A DNA stretch of 64,000 nucleotides from Acrocarpospora pleiomorpha (GTDB taxonomy: Bacteria; Actinomycetota; Actinomycetes; Streptosporangiales; Streptosporangiaceae). Shown here piece after piece: positions 40,698 through 49,529 of the stretch. How positions within the stretch are numbered: the first letter of the stretch is position 1; the number at the start of each line of letters is the position of its first letter. The notes beneath the pieces were generated by a model. That model saw only the letters and a program-made list of their open reading frames with translations. It ran no database searches and had not been told where the DNA came from. Both the position numbers and the translations under genes were made by a program. The stretch lies in NCBI RefSeq assembly GCF_009687885.1, contig NZ_BLAF01000007.1:124001-188000 (forward strand), written 5' to 3'.

Positions 40698-41693
40698 TTA
40701 CAGGGCTAGGCCTTTGCCCGGTGGCACCGGAGGGCTAACCTCCGCGCGCAGGACCACGGTGCGGAGCGGCTGGGTGTCGCCGCCGATGCGGTCGAGCAGC
40801 ATCGTCGCGGCGGTCCTGCCGAGGTAGCGGGCCGGAAGCCGGACCTGCACCACGGTGGCGGGGGCCAGCACCATGAAGGGCAGTTCGCCGACGGCGGCGA
40901 GGCCGAACGTCTCCGGCGGGATCCCCGCCTCCGCGATCGCCTGTAAAGCCCCGATGGCCATCAGGTTGTTGGTCGTCACGACCGCGTCCGGCGGGGTGTC
41001 GAGGGCGAGCAGGGCCTTCATCGCCGCGTGGCCGCCCTCCACCCGGAAGTTCGCGTGCTGCAGGTAGCCCTCGTGCGTGCCGGTCCCGCGCGCGGTGACG
41101 ACCTGCCGCCAGCCGAGGAAGCGGTCCTCGGTCATCTCGATCCCGGCCGGGCCGGCGATGCAGGCGATCCTGCGGTATCCGGCGTCGAAGAGGGCGGTGG
41201 TGGCCGCGATCCCGGCGGCGCGGTTGTCGATCTTTACGGCGTCCACCGGATACGGCGTCGTACGGTCGACCGCCACGACCGGGCGACCCAGCGACACGAT
41301 CGCCCCGAGATCGACTTCGTCCGAGGCCGGGGACAGGATGACGCCCGCCATCTGCTCGGAGGCGGCGATCTGCAGGTAGCGCAGCTCCTTGCCGGGATTG
41401 TCGTCGGTGTTGCAGAGCACGACCGAGAAGCCCGACTCCTGGGCGCGGTCCTCGACCCCGCGGGCGAGCGCCGTGTAGAACGGGTTCTCGATGTCGGGGA
41501 TGAGCAGGGCGATGATCTCCGAGCTCTGCTTGCGCAGCCGGCGGGCCGTCTTGTTCGGGGTGAAGGCCAGCCGCGCGGCGGCGTCGCGGACGAGCCGCTG
41601 CTTCTCCTCCGAGACGGTGAGCCCGTTGAAGACGCGCGAGACGGTCGCGGGAGAGACTCCGGCGAGCGCCGCTACCTCGTAGATCGTGGCCAT
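40698..41693 (-). CDS. LacI family transcriptional regulator B
   Basis: A 331-aa repressor. ATG 41693 follows a GGAG. MATIYEVAALAGVSPATVSRVFNGLTVSEEKQRLVRDAAARL is the DNA-binding head. The effector domain (ALLIPDIENPFYTALARGVEDRAQESGFSVVLCNTDDNPGKE) is nearly parallel to regulator A. It lies between the sugar transporter and the TnpB element and faces away from the glycosidase. Two paralogues at one locus suggest sensing of two ligands at shared operators. Confidence 0.93.
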   Translation of the reverse strand: MATIYEVAALAGVSPATVSRVFNGLTVSEEKQRLVRDAAARLAFTPNKTARRLRKQSSEIIALLIPDIENPFYTALARGVEDRAQESGFSVVLCNTDDNPGKELRYLQIAASEQMAGVILSPASDEVDLGAIVSLGRPVVAVDRTTPYPVDAVKIDNRAAGIAATTALFDAGYRRIACIAGPAGIEMTEDRFLGWRQVVTARGTGTHEGYLQHANFRVEGGHAAMKALLALDTPPDAVVTTNNLMAIGALQAIAEAGIPPETFGLAAVGELPFMVLAPATVVQVRLPARYLGRTAATMLLDRIGGDTQPLRTVVLRAEVSPPVPPGKGLAL

Positions 41694-41725
41694 AGAGCTC
41701 CACATTACCGAGAAGTCGCAGAAGG

Positions 41726-41748
41726 CCCCGTCGTCCTTCAGGGCGGGG
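41726..41748. repeat. Orphan right-end-like hairpin resembling an IS200/IS605 (TnpB) end
   Basis: CCCCG (41726-41730) pairs with CGGGG (41744-41748) around a CCTTCAGGG centre, followed by ATGAATG. This resembles the hairpin plus AGGATG found at right ends of actinobacterial TnpB elements, including the one at 43370-43400, but no tnpB gene precedes it here. The rest of 41749-41989 has no gene I can support. Confidence 0.4.
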
Positions 41749-42057
41749 ATGAATGCGGTCCCCGGAGCGCGGAGCGCGGACCCGGGACCGGTCAGGGTGG
41801 ACGGCGCCGTTGCTCGATGTGCCGCCTGATGATCGAGGTTGGGCACAGCTGGGGGAAGCGGAGAAATAGTTCTTCGCGGTGGCGCGCCATCGCGCCATCG
41901 CAGACATTCCGTGACGTTGCGCCGATATGTGGTCACAAGGACCGGATGGACGGGGGAGGCGCCTGCCATGCGGATATTCGGCTTCCGCCGCCATCGGTCA
42001 CACGCTACTGTGTTCGAGTCGTGACGGTGTGTGGCCGGTGTGGGAGGAGGCCCGGGA

Positions 42058-43332
42058 GTGAGGCTGCGCTACAACTACCGGCTCTACCCCGACGCCTCCC
42101 AGAGTCAGGCCCTGGCTCGATTGTTCGGCTGTGTCCGAGTGGTGTGGAACGACGCGCTGGCGATGCGCAAAGCCGCCCGCAAGGCCGGGCTGCCCTGGAT
42201 CGGTGGCGGAGATCTGCAGAAGATCTGTGTCACCGCGGCCAAACGGACGCCGGAGCGGGAGTGGCTGGGTGCGGTGTCCCCGGTCCCGCTCCAGCAGTCC
42301 TTGCGCGACCTGGATGTGGCGTACCGGAATTTCTTCGACTCGGTCAGCGGGAAGCGTAAGGGTCGGCGGATGGGGTTGCCGGTGTTCAAGTCGCGGCGGG
42401 ACCGGCGCCAGTCGGCCCGGTTCACCCGCACCGCCTTCCGCCTGCCCGGCGACGGGAGCCTGTATCTGGCCAAGATCGGGAGCATCGAGGTGCGCTGGTC
42501 GCGGGAACTGCCCGCCGTGCCGTCCTCGGTCACGGTCATCGTGGACGCGGCGGGCCGCTATTTCGCCTCGTTCGTGATCGAGGTCGACGACGCCGGGCAG
42601 GTGCTGCCCGAGGCGGAGGCCGAGATCGGAATCGATCTGGGGTTGACCCATTATGCAGTCCTGTCGGACGGCACGAAGATCGCCAATCCGCGGTGGCTGC
42701 GCCGCCGGGAGAAACGATTGGCCCGCCTGCAGCGGGCGCTGTCACGCAAACAGAAAGGATCGAAGAACCGGGAGAAGGCGCGGATCGCGGTGGCCCGCCA
42801 GCATGCCAAGGTGGCCGACGCGCGCCGGGATTTCCTGCACCAGACCAGCACAGCGATCATCCGTGAGAACCAAACGGTCGTGATCGAGGATCTGGCGGTG
42901 CGAGGGCTGGCACGCGGCCGGTTGGCCAAATCGGTGAACGACGCGTCATGGGGCGCGTTCCGCACGCTGCTGGGCGGCAAGGCGGCCCGATATGGGCGGG
43001 CGGTCATTACGGTGGGCCGCTGGTTTCCCTCCTCGCAGTTGTGCCCGTGCTGCGGCTGGCGGAACGGGACGGTGCCGCTGGGGGTGCGAGCCTGGGATTG
43101 CCCGTCCTGCGGGGAGCATCACGACCGGGACATCGCGGCCGCGTTGAACATCTTGGCCGAGGGTCTCCGCCTGCGTGAGCAGGCGGAGACCCTCGCCAGG
43201 GAAGGGCAGGACAAAGACATGGTGGCCGCCGGGCTGGCGGACACTGAAAACGACTGTGGAGGGCGGGTAAGACCAGGTGAGGCAATTCCGACCCTGGCGC
43301 CGCCCGCAACCTACGGCGCTCACGCGGCGTAG
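42058..43332 (+). CDS. tnpB: RNA-guided endonuclease TnpB
   Basis: A 424-aa TnpB. GTG 42058 follows GGGAGGAGGCCCGGGA and gives [19 protein letters not shown], the normal start. The RuvC residues all appear present: Asp193 in [13 protein letters not shown], Glu277 in [12 protein letters not shown] and Asp358 in [12 protein letters not shown]. The zinc finger has CPCC and CPSC pairs (Cys329/332, Cys348/351). The C-terminal ~50 residues extend past the finger and probably overlap the guide-RNA scaffold. Known TnpBs cut DNA next to a short motif using a guide transcribed across their right end. This copy looks catalytically intact. Confidence 0.93.
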   Translation: MRLRYNYRLYPDASQSQALARLFGCVRVVWNDALAMRKAARKAGLPWIGGGDLQKICVTAAKRTPEREWLGAVSPVPLQQSLRDLDVAYRNFFDSVSGKRKGRRMGLPVFKSRRDRRQSARFTRTAFRLPGDGSLYLAKIGSIEVRWSRELPAVPSSVTVIVDAAGRYFASFVIEVDDAGQVLPEAEAEIGIDLGLTHYAVLSDGTKIANPRWLRRREKRLARLQRALSRKQKGSKNREKARIAVARQHAKVADARRDFLHQTSTAIIRENQTVVIEDLAVRGLARGRLAKSVNDASWGAFRTLLGGKAARYGRAVITVGRWFPSSQLCPCCGWRNGTVPLGVRAWDCPSCGEHHDRDIAAALNILAEGLRLREQAETLAREGQDKDMVAAGLADTENDCGGRVRPGEAIPTLAPPATYGAHAA

Positions 43333-43400
43333 CAGAAGCAGTAAGGACTCCACGGCGACGTGGGGGAATCCCCGGCGTTTCACGCCGGGGAGGATGTCAA
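43333..43400 (+). ncRNA. 3' part of the TnpB guide RNA (omega/reRNA) at the element right end
   Basis: After the tnpB stop comes a hairpin with CCCCGGCG (43370-43377) and CGCCGGGG (43383-43390), then AGGATGTCAA ending at 43400. In characterised TnpB systems the guide RNA overlaps the end of tnpB and its last ~20 bases are the flanking host DNA, here starting at 43401 with CGACCCGGCGTGAAACC. The 5' end is not visible. No expression evidence, inference from position. Confidence 0.55.
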
Positions 43401-43437
43401 CGACCCGGCGTGAAACCGGCCTCCGTCGTGACCGCAC

Positions 43438-43484
43438 TTGACACCTCCTGTGACCTCGCCCTACGTTTGTGAAACCGATTTCAC
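43438..43484 (+). promoter_or_regulatory. GH116 promoter with LacI operator
   Basis: TTGACA (43438-43443) and TACGTT (43462-43467) are spaced by 18 bases, a good sigma-70-type promoter. Directly after it GTGAAACCGATTTCAC (43469-43484) is a near-perfect palindrome whose centre differs by one base from the operator at 40621-40632. It lies 52 bases before the GTG start, the same distance as at the transporter gene. Confidence 0.75.
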
Positions 43485-43536
43485 GATCAAGGTCTTCAGC
43501 CGTCCGTGCGACTGGTTTGACGAAGGGAAGGCGCCG

Positions 43537-46002
43537 GTGAGGCGTTACACGGGAGAGGCCCGGCGCGCGGTCGCGTTTCCGCTCGGCGGCTTCGGCACCG
43601 GACACGTGGCTCTCGGCGGCGACGGCGCGCTGCGCCAGTGGCAGCTGTCCGGGGTGGCCAACCATCGCGGCTTCCTGCCCGACAGCTTCTTCGCGCTGCG
43701 GGTCTCCTCGACCGAGCCGCCCGGCGACGTGGTCCGGCTGCTGCGGTCCGCGCCGCTGCCGCCACACGAGCGCCCGGCGCCGAATGTGTCCGACGCCGAG
43801 GTGCCCGACGCGGATCGCCTGCCGCCCTGGCCGACCGTGGCGAGCACGGAGTTCCGGGCAGAGTATCCCTTCGCCGAGGTGTCGTACGTGGACGAGGAGC
43901 TGCCGGTCGCGGTGTCGCTCTCGGCGTTCACGCCGTTCGTGCCGCTCGATCCGGACGCCAGCGCGCTGCCGCTGGTGCGGTATCGCTTCACCGTGACGAA
44001 CACCAGCGCCGAGTTCCGGCACGGCTGGCTGCTCGGGACGTTGCAGAACGCGGTCGGCTGGGACGGTGTCACGCCGATCGACGGCACTCGCGGCGCGGGC
44101 TACGGCGGCAACGTCAACCGCCTGCTGCGCCGTCCCGGCCAGACCGGCGTGCTGATGGATCATCCGGGCCTGGCCGAGGACGACCCGGCATACGGCGAGA
44201 TGCTGCTGTGGACCGACGGTCCGGCCGCGGCGCTGCCCCGCGCGATGAGCGCCGAGGCGATGCTGCGTTTCGTCGAGACCGCGAAGCTGGTGACCCCGAT
44301 CCAGCTGGGCGACTACAGCGACGCGGCCCTGCGCGACGCGGTCGCGGACGGGGTGTCTCCGCTCCGCGCCCCGGCCGGCCCGAGCCCGGCCGGGCACACC
44401 TGGGACGCCGCCGTGGCGGTCGCGTTCGCGCTGCGTCCGGGTGAGACCACCACGATCGATTTCGTCCACGCTTGGTGGTTCCCCAACCGGTACGCGGATT
44501 TCGACCGGTTCGGTCCCACGCAGTCGTACGGGCCGAGCAAGTTCTGGGTCGGCAACCACTACGCCGGCCGGTTCGGCGGCGCGCTGGACGTGCTGGACGC
44601 CTACCTCGCCGACCGGGATCACCTCGACACCGCCTCGCGGGCGTGGGCTGACGCGGTCGCCCACAGTGACCTGCCGGAACCGCTGCGGGAGGTGGTCTAC
44701 GCCCAGGGCACGCTGGTGCGCTCGCCGACCCTGTTCCGTACGGCCGACGGGCGCGCCTACGGTTTCGAGGGCGCGCTCGGCGCCTCCACCCGCAACTGGA
44801 ACGGCGACGCCGGCGGCTCCTGCCCGCTCAACTGCAACCACGTCTTCAACTACGAGCAGGCCCTGGCCAGGCTCTTCCCCGAGCTGGGGCGCAGCATGCG
44901 CGAGACGGAGCTCTCCGTGCAGGGTCCCAATGGATCGTTGCCGCACCGGGTGGAGCTGCCGCTGTTCCTCCCGCAGTTGCACGACGTGCGGATCGGCGGC
45001 CCGGAACGCCCGGCGCTGGACGGCATGCTCGGCGCGGTGCTCAAGACCTACCGCTCGGTGCTGGACGGCGCGGGCGTCGACTGGCTGCGCGGGCACTGGC
45101 CCGCGCTGCGGCGCCTGATGGATCACATCACGACAACGTGGGATTCCGACGGCGACGGAGTGCTGCACGGCGATCAGCCGGTCACCTATGACATCAGCCT
45201 GCACGGGCCGAACATGTTCGTCGGCGGGCTGTGGCTGGCCGCGCTGCAGGCGATGCGCGCGATGGCCGAACTGGTCGAACCGGCCGCCGCGCCGGCCTTC
45301 GCGGACCGGTTCGCGACGGGCCGCGACAGCTACGACAAGCTCCTCTGGAACGGCGAATACTATGCCCAGCCGGTAACCGGCGAGGACAACGACTTCGGCG
45401 TGGGCTGCCTGTCCGATCAGCTCCTCGGCCAGTGGTGGGCGCACCAGCTCGGCCTCGGCTACCTCCTGCCTCGCGACCGGGTGCGCGCCGCGCTCGCCGC
45501 GATCGTGCGGCACAACCTGCGCACCGGGTTCGGCGAGCACGACTACCGGGTCTTCGCCGACGGCGACGAGACCGGCCTGGTGGTGTGCGGCTGGCCGAAC
45601 GGGGGCCGTCCGGAGGTGCCGTTGCGCTACTGCGACGAGGTGTGGACCGGCGTGGAGTACCAGGTGGCCGCCCACTGCCTGTACGAAGGCCTCGACGACG
45701 AGGCCATGCGGATCGTCACGGCGATCCAGGAGCGCTACGACGGCACCCGGCGCAACCCGTTCAACGAGGTCGAGTGCGGTGACCACTACGTGCGGGCGAT
45801 GGCGGGCTGGTCGCTGCTCGACGCGTACACCGGCTTCGGCTACGACGCCACCACGCGGCGGCTGCGCATCGGGCGGCGGCCAGGCAGATTCCCGTTCGTC
45901 GCCGGGACCGGCTGGGGCACGGTCACCGTCACCGGCGACGACGCGACCATCGACGTCCTGGGCGGCGAACTACCGCCCGATCTGACCATCGACCTTCTCT
46001 GA
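43537..46002 (+). CDS. GH116 / GBA2-type glycosidase (non-lysosomal glucosylceramidase family)
   Basis: An 821-aa protein. The open frame begins earlier (TTG 43438), but the promoter and operator occupy that stretch. GTG 43537 follows GGGAAGG and gives VRRYTGEARRAVAFPLGGFGTG, the normal N-terminus of this family. The N-terminal beta domain (to ~residue 350) is followed by an (alpha/alpha)6 catalytic domain with NCNHVFNYEQALARLFPEL and TYDISLHGPNMFVGGLWLAAL; the Asp in TYD (~residue 552) corresponds to the acid/base. There is no signal peptide, so it is cytoplasmic and acts on imported beta-glycosides (glucoside, xyloside or GlcNAc; not resolved). Confidence 0.88.
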   Translation: MRRYTGEARRAVAFPLGGFGTGHVALGGDGALRQWQLSGVANHRGFLPDSFFALRVSSTEPPGDVVRLLRSAPLPPHERPAPNVSDAEVPDADRLPPWPTVASTEFRAEYPFAEVSYVDEELPVAVSLSAFTPFVPLDPDASALPLVRYRFTVTNTSAEFRHGWLLGTLQNAVGWDGVTPIDGTRGAGYGGNVNRLLRRPGQTGVLMDHPGLAEDDPAYGEMLLWTDGPAAALPRAMSAEAMLRFVETAKLVTPIQLGDYSDAALRDAVADGVSPLRAPAGPSPAGHTWDAAVAVAFALRPGETTTIDFVHAWWFPNRYADFDRFGPTQSYGPSKFWVGNHYAGRFGGALDVLDAYLADRDHLDTASRAWADAVAHSDLPEPLREVVYAQGTLVRSPTLFRTADGRAYGFEGALGASTRNWNGDAGGSCPLNCNHVFNYEQALARLFPELGRSMRETELSVQGPNGSLPHRVELPLFLPQLHDVRIGGPERPALDGMLGAVLKTYRSVLDGAGVDWLRGHWPALRRLMDHITTTWDSDGDGVLHGDQPVTYDISLHGPNMFVGGLWLAALQAMRAMAELVEPAAAPAFADRFATGRDSYDKLLWNGEYYAQPVTGEDNDFGVGCLSDQLLGQWWAHQLGLGYLLPRDRVRAALAAIVRHNLRTGFGEHDYRVFADGDETGLVVCGWPNGGRPEVPLRYCDEVWTGVEYQVAAHCLYEGLDDEAMRIVTAIQERYDGTRRNPFNEVECGDHYVRAMAGWSLLDAYTGFGYDATTRRLRIGRRPGRFPFVAGTGWGTVTVTGDDATIDVLGGELPPDLTIDLL

Positions 46003-47214
46003 CACGCGCGCGTGTTGCCGCCATGGCAGGAGGATCGCCGTGCCGATCAGCAAGATCCCGGCGATCGTGATCGCGGTGCGTGCGCTCGTCAGCCCGGCCA
46101 GCACGCCCCAGAGTGCCGTGGCGGCGGCGATGGCCGTGCGGGTGCTGATGGTCCAGGCGGTGAGGACGCGGGCCACCGCGTCATGCGGTGCGCTCCGCAG
46201 CCGGTACGTGGCGAAGACCGGATTGAACACGCCCATGCAGAAAATCATGGCCCCCTCGACCGCCATCACGACGAGGAGGCCCGGCGTACCGGGGCCTACG
46301 AAGGCGAGCCCCGCCAGCCAGAGGACTCGTGTCACGCCGAATGTGAGCAGGATGTCGCGCTGGCCGAAGCGCTGGACGAGTGGCTGGGACAGTCGCGCGC
46401 CCACGAGCCCGCCCAGGCAGGGGATGCCGAAGCCGAGCCCGTACTGCAGGGGTGTGAAACCCAGGTCGTTCAGCATCAGGTACAACAGCAACGGCGCGGT
46501 CGCCATGATGAGCGCGGCGACGAGCACCGTGTTGGCGAACAGCAGGCGCAGCACGCGATCGGCGGCGATGACGCGCCAGCCCGCCACGATCTCGGCCAGG
46601 CTGGACCTGCCTGCCGCCCGGGCCGGCGGCGCGGGATCGGGCCGTGAGATCACGCGCAGGCCCAGCGCTGACAGCACGTAGCTGATCGCGTTCAAGGTGA
46701 TCGTGGCGACGGGGCCCAGCACCCCGATGAGCGCGCCGCCCGCCGGCGGGCCCACCGCCGTCGAGATCCAGGTGATGGTCTCGAAGCGGCCGTTGGCCCG
46801 CACCAGGTGCCGCTCGGGAACGAGGTCCTTGAGATGCGCGCCGCTGGCCCCGATGAAGACGATGTCGGCCGCGGCCACCACCACGGCCACTGCCAGGAGG
46901 TGGACGTAACTCAGCACCCCCATGCCGTACGCGATCGGCACCGTCATCAGGGCGAGGCAGCGCAGCACGTCAGCACGGATCATCAGCCGCCGTTTGGGCC
47001 GGAACTCGACCCATGGCCCCAGGGGCAGAGCGAGCAGGGCGCCCACCGCCCCGCTCACCGCCGCGATCCACGACACCTGTGCCGCGCCGGCGTCGAGAGC
47101 GAGGACCGCGATCAGGGGAATGGCGTCCAGCGCCAGCCACGTCCCCAGGGAACTGGCCGCGAAGGCCCGCCACAGCCACCCGAAATCCGGGCCCAGCCCG
47201 TCATCCCCCGCCAT
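45970..47214 (-). CDS. MFS transporter
   Basis: A 414-aa membrane protein. ATG 47214 follows GCGAGGGGCGGG; a TTG further upstream is less likely. About 12 helices (FAASSLGTWLALDAIPLIAV, WVEFRPKRRLMIRADVLRCLALM with a motif-A-like loop, ERHLVRANGRFETITWISTAVGPPAGG). It resembles enterobactin/multidrug-exporter-like MFS proteins. It is divergent from a LysR gene and overlaps the 3' end of the GH116 gene by 33 bases on the opposite strand. Substrate unknown. Confidence 0.88.
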   Translation of the reverse strand: MAGDDGLGPDFGWLWRAFAASSLGTWLALDAIPLIAVLALDAGAAQVSWIAAVSGAVGALLALPLGPWVEFRPKRRLMIRADVLRCLALMTVPIAYGMGVLSYVHLLAVAVVVAAADIVFIGASGAHLKDLVPERHLVRANGRFETITWISTAVGPPAGGALIGVLGPVATITLNAISYVLSALGLRVISRPDPAPPARAAGRSSLAEIVAGWRVIAADRVLRLLFANTVLVAALIMATAPLLLYLMLNDLGFTPLQYGLGFGIPCLGGLVGARLSQPLVQRFGQRDILLTFGVTRVLWLAGLAFVGPGTPGLLVVMAVEGAMIFCMGVFNPVFATYRLRSAPHDAVARVLTAWTISTRTAIAAATALWGVLAGLTSARTAITIAGILLIGTAILLPWRQHARVSEKVDGQIGR

Positions 47215-47339
47215 TCCCGCCCCTCGCTTCAACAACCAAACGTATTGCCGGGACGATCAAACACCCGAGATTACGCAGGAAACAAACAAAGAATGCGCTT
47301 TATGGACAACTGATGGTTGTTCGAAGATATGCTTCCGCC

Positions 47340-48296
47340 GTGAACACCGAAGTCCTGCGCGCCTTCGTCCTCATCGCTGAACACGGCCAGTTTCAGCACG
47401 CGGCGGACGAGCTCGGCATCACCCAGCAGGCCGTGTCCAAGCGGATCGCCGCCCTTGAGCACCTCCTCGGTGTTCCCCTGTTCACCCGGAGCCGGCACGG
47501 CACCGCACTCACCGTGGACGGCCAGGCATTCCTCCCGCACGCCAGGACGGCGCTCCTGGCGGTCCAAGCGGCCATCCAGTCAGTCCGGCCCGCCGGCCGC
47601 GCCCTGCGGGTCGACGTCCTGGGCCGACGCCTGGCCTCCGCCGATCTCGTCATCGACTTCCACACCCGCCACCCGGACGTGGAGATCGACGTCATCGGAT
47701 TGAGCACCGCTCAGGAAGCTGTCGACGCGCTCCTCGGCGGCTCCATCGACGCCACCTTCCGCTACATCCACGACCCGGCCGCACTACCGGCCGCCATCGC
47801 CCACGAGCGCGTGTACGACGAGCCGCTGGACCTGCTCGTCGGCCCCCGCCACCCCCTCGCGAAGTCCCCCGGCATCCGCCTGTCCGACCTGACGGATCAC
47901 CGCATCTGGGTGCCGGGCATCGTCGCCGGCTCGGAATGGGGCGGCTACTACGCCGCGATGGCCGAGGAGTTCGGCCTCCACATCGACCCGACCGGGCCCA
48001 ACTTCGGCATCGAGCACCTCATGGACACCATCACCGACTCCGCGACCCTGTCCACCTTCGTCGGCACCCGCACCCGCATCGTCTGGCCCACCAGGCACGA
48101 CCTCAGACGCATCCCCGTCAGCCACCCCACGCCCGTCTACCCGTGGTCGCTGGCCCGGCACACGATCAACCGCCACCCCGACCTCGTCAAGCTCCGCGAC
48201 TACCTGCTCAACTTGCCCACCCCGGCCTTCCGGCCCGACAGCTGGACGCCACCTCATGCCCGTCGAGACCAGGGACAAGCGCGACCGCTTCTTTAG
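47340..48296 (+). CDS. LysR family transcriptional regulator
   Basis: A 318-aa regulator. GTG 47340 gives VNTEVLRAFVLIAEHGQFQHAADELGITQQAVSKRIAALEHLLGVPLF, matching the family start; ATG 47313 would add nine residues. An effector domain follows. The divergent MFS gene starts 125 bases away, so this is probably its regulator. The last 20 residues are rich in Arg, Pro and Gln. Confidence 0.9.
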   Translation: MNTEVLRAFVLIAEHGQFQHAADELGITQQAVSKRIAALEHLLGVPLFTRSRHGTALTVDGQAFLPHARTALLAVQAAIQSVRPAGRALRVDVLGRRLASADLVIDFHTRHPDVEIDVIGLSTAQEAVDALLGGSIDATFRYIHDPAALPAAIAHERVYDEPLDLLVGPRHPLAKSPGIRLSDLTDHRIWVPGIVAGSEWGGYYAAMAEEFGLHIDPTGPNFGIEHLMDTITDSATLSTFVGTRTRIVWPTRHDLRRIPVSHPTPVYPWSLARHTINRHPDLVKLRDYLLNLPTPAFRPDSWTPPHARRDQGQARPLL

Positions 48297-48299
48297 GTG

Positions 48300-48488
48300 G
48301 TCCGCCCAAGCGTGGTTGCTGCCGATGACGCCTGGCATCGCCGATCGCGACCTGCGGCATAGGACGGTGCTTCGCGCTGCTGTTGAAGTTCTACACGCGG
48401 CCGGGACGGTTCCCGCGAGGCCGGGGTTGAGCTGCCGGATGAGGCGGTGGAGTTCGTGGCCCGCCATCGGCTCGGACGAGGAGTGAAC
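48300..48488 (+). pseudogene. Remnant of a Tn3-family transposase (DUF4158 region)
   Basis: Plus-strand translation contains LLLKFYTRPGRFPRGR and, in another frame, ELPDEAVEFVARHRLGR. Together these make the conserved LLLKFxxxxGRFPRxxxELPxxAVEFVAxQ block of Tn3 transposase N-termini. At least one frameshift separates the parts and nothing else of the transposase remains. This accounts for the whole gap between the LysR and NmrA genes. Confidence 0.6.
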
Positions 48489-48499
48489 ACCAGGCAGTG

Positions 48500-49426
48500 T
48501 CAGGCTGTGGCCTGTAGGTGTTCGTGCGCCCACTCCTCGAAGGTCGTGAGCGGGATGCCGAGGGCCCGCGCGTATTCGGGGCGGGCGGGTTGCCCGGCCA
48601 CGTTCATGAGTTCGTGCGAGAGACCCGCCCACGTCGGCATTCCTGCGGCGATCGCCTCCTCCTCGGTCATGTCAGGCGCTGTCAGCTCGGTGCCCAGAGC
48701 GCGGGAGAGGATCTTGGCGATGTCCGTCATCGTCAAGTAGTCGCTCGCCAGTTCCAGCTCGACCCCGTCGAACCGGAGCGGTGTGGCGATGGCCGCGGCG
48801 GCTGCCGTGCCGATGTCGTCGACCGCGACGAGGGAGAGATGGGTCTGGGGCTTCAGCACAGTCGCCAGGCCGCCCTCGACGCCACGGGGGAACAGGTATG
48901 CCACGGAGGGCAGGAGGTTCTCCATGAAGAAGCCCGGCTTGATGAGCGACCAGTGCGTGAAGCCCGCCTCGCGTACACGGTCCTGGATCCCGGCCTTGGC
49001 GGCGTAGTAGGGCTCCAGGGGCGCCCAGCGGCCTTCGGTCCAGCCGGGGAACTCGGTGTGCTGCCCGGCGCCGGAGACGGACGAGTGAACGAACTGCGGC
49101 ACGTCCGCGGCCATCGCGCCTTCGATCAGGTTGACGGCCTGGGTCAGTTCGCCGTCGAAGTCGAAGGCGCCCCCCTTCATCTCGGGCATCTGGAGGGAGA
49201 AGACGGCCCGGGCTCCTCGCGCGGCCCTGACCACGGAGTCGCGGTCGTGGAGGTCGCCGGTGACCAGTTCGGCGCCGAGCGCTTCGACGGCCTTGGCCCG
49301 GTCTGTCGCGGGGTCGCGGACCAGCGCCCGGACGGAAACACCCGCCGCGAGCAGGGCACGGGTGGTGGCGCCACCCTGCTGCCCGGTGGCGCCGATGACC
49401 AGGACGGGTGCGGGATCAGTGGACAT
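48500..49426 (-). CDS. NmrA-family NAD(P)-binding protein
   Basis: A 308-aa atypical SDR. ATG 49426 follows AGGAGGAGAC. VLVIGATGQQGGATTRALLAAGVSVRALVRDP is the NmrA Rossmann start, and SVSGAGQHTEFPGW, EPYYAAKAGIQD and WSLIKPGFFMEN are typical. Members bind NADP and act as redox sensors or reductases. It is divergent from a TetR regulator, with two copies of a GC-rich operator between them. Confidence 0.88.
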   Translation of the reverse strand: MSTDPAPVLVIGATGQQGGATTRALLAAGVSVRALVRDPATDRAKAVEALGAELVTGDLHDRDSVVRAARGARAVFSLQMPEMKGGAFDFDGELTQAVNLIEGAMAADVPQFVHSSVSGAGQHTEFPGWTEGRWAPLEPYYAAKAGIQDRVREAGFTHWSLIKPGFFMENLLPSVAYLFPRGVEGGLATVLKPQTHLSLVAVDDIGTAAAAAIATPLRFDGVELELASDYLTMTDIAKILSRALGTELTAPDMTEEEAIAAGMPTWAGLSHELMNVAGQPARPEYARALGIPLTTFEEWAHEHLQATA

Positions 49427-49454
49427 GAGTCTCCTCCTGAGGTGCGCATACATT

Positions 49455-49507
49455 AAACGGCGGACCCCGCCGTTTATGCTTCGATAAGATACGGCGGACC
49501 CCGCCAC
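49455..49507. promoter_or_regulatory. Twin TetR operators between nmrA-like and tetR genes
   Basis: AAACGGCGG and CCGCCGTTT (49455-49463, 49467-49475) form a perfect 9-bp dyad around ACC. A second copy of the GGCGGACCCCGCC core lies at 49493-49505, 34 bases on. Two sites in the divergent spacer suggest repression of both genes. Confidence 0.75.
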
Positions 49508-49529
49508 TTAGCAAATGTGAGGTGACGCC

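Larger units (their letters stand above)
41990..43400 (+). mobile_element. TnpB-only IS200/IS605-family element (IS1341-like)
   Basis: The element is defined by the tnpB gene and a recognisable right end (43370-43400: 8-bp GC stem followed by AGGATGTCAA). The final TCAA matches the right cleavage motif known from IS608. The left boundary is not certain; imperfect dyads such as GGTCACAC/GTGTGTGGCC at 41996-42038 may be the left end. No tnpA transposase is present, so the element is non-autonomous for mobility. It is inserted between divergent lacI-B and the GH116 glycosidase. Confidence 0.65.

Noticed and set aside
41749-41989. Short frames between lacI-B and tnpB
   Set aside because: No ribosome site, no similarity, and composition fits non-coding left-end DNA of the element.
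42946-45786. 946-codon open frame on the minus strand opposite the GH116 gene
   Set aside because: Its translation is Arg/Val/Gly/His-rich, typical of the antisense of a high-GC gene, with no family signature; the plus-strand glycosidase explains the region.
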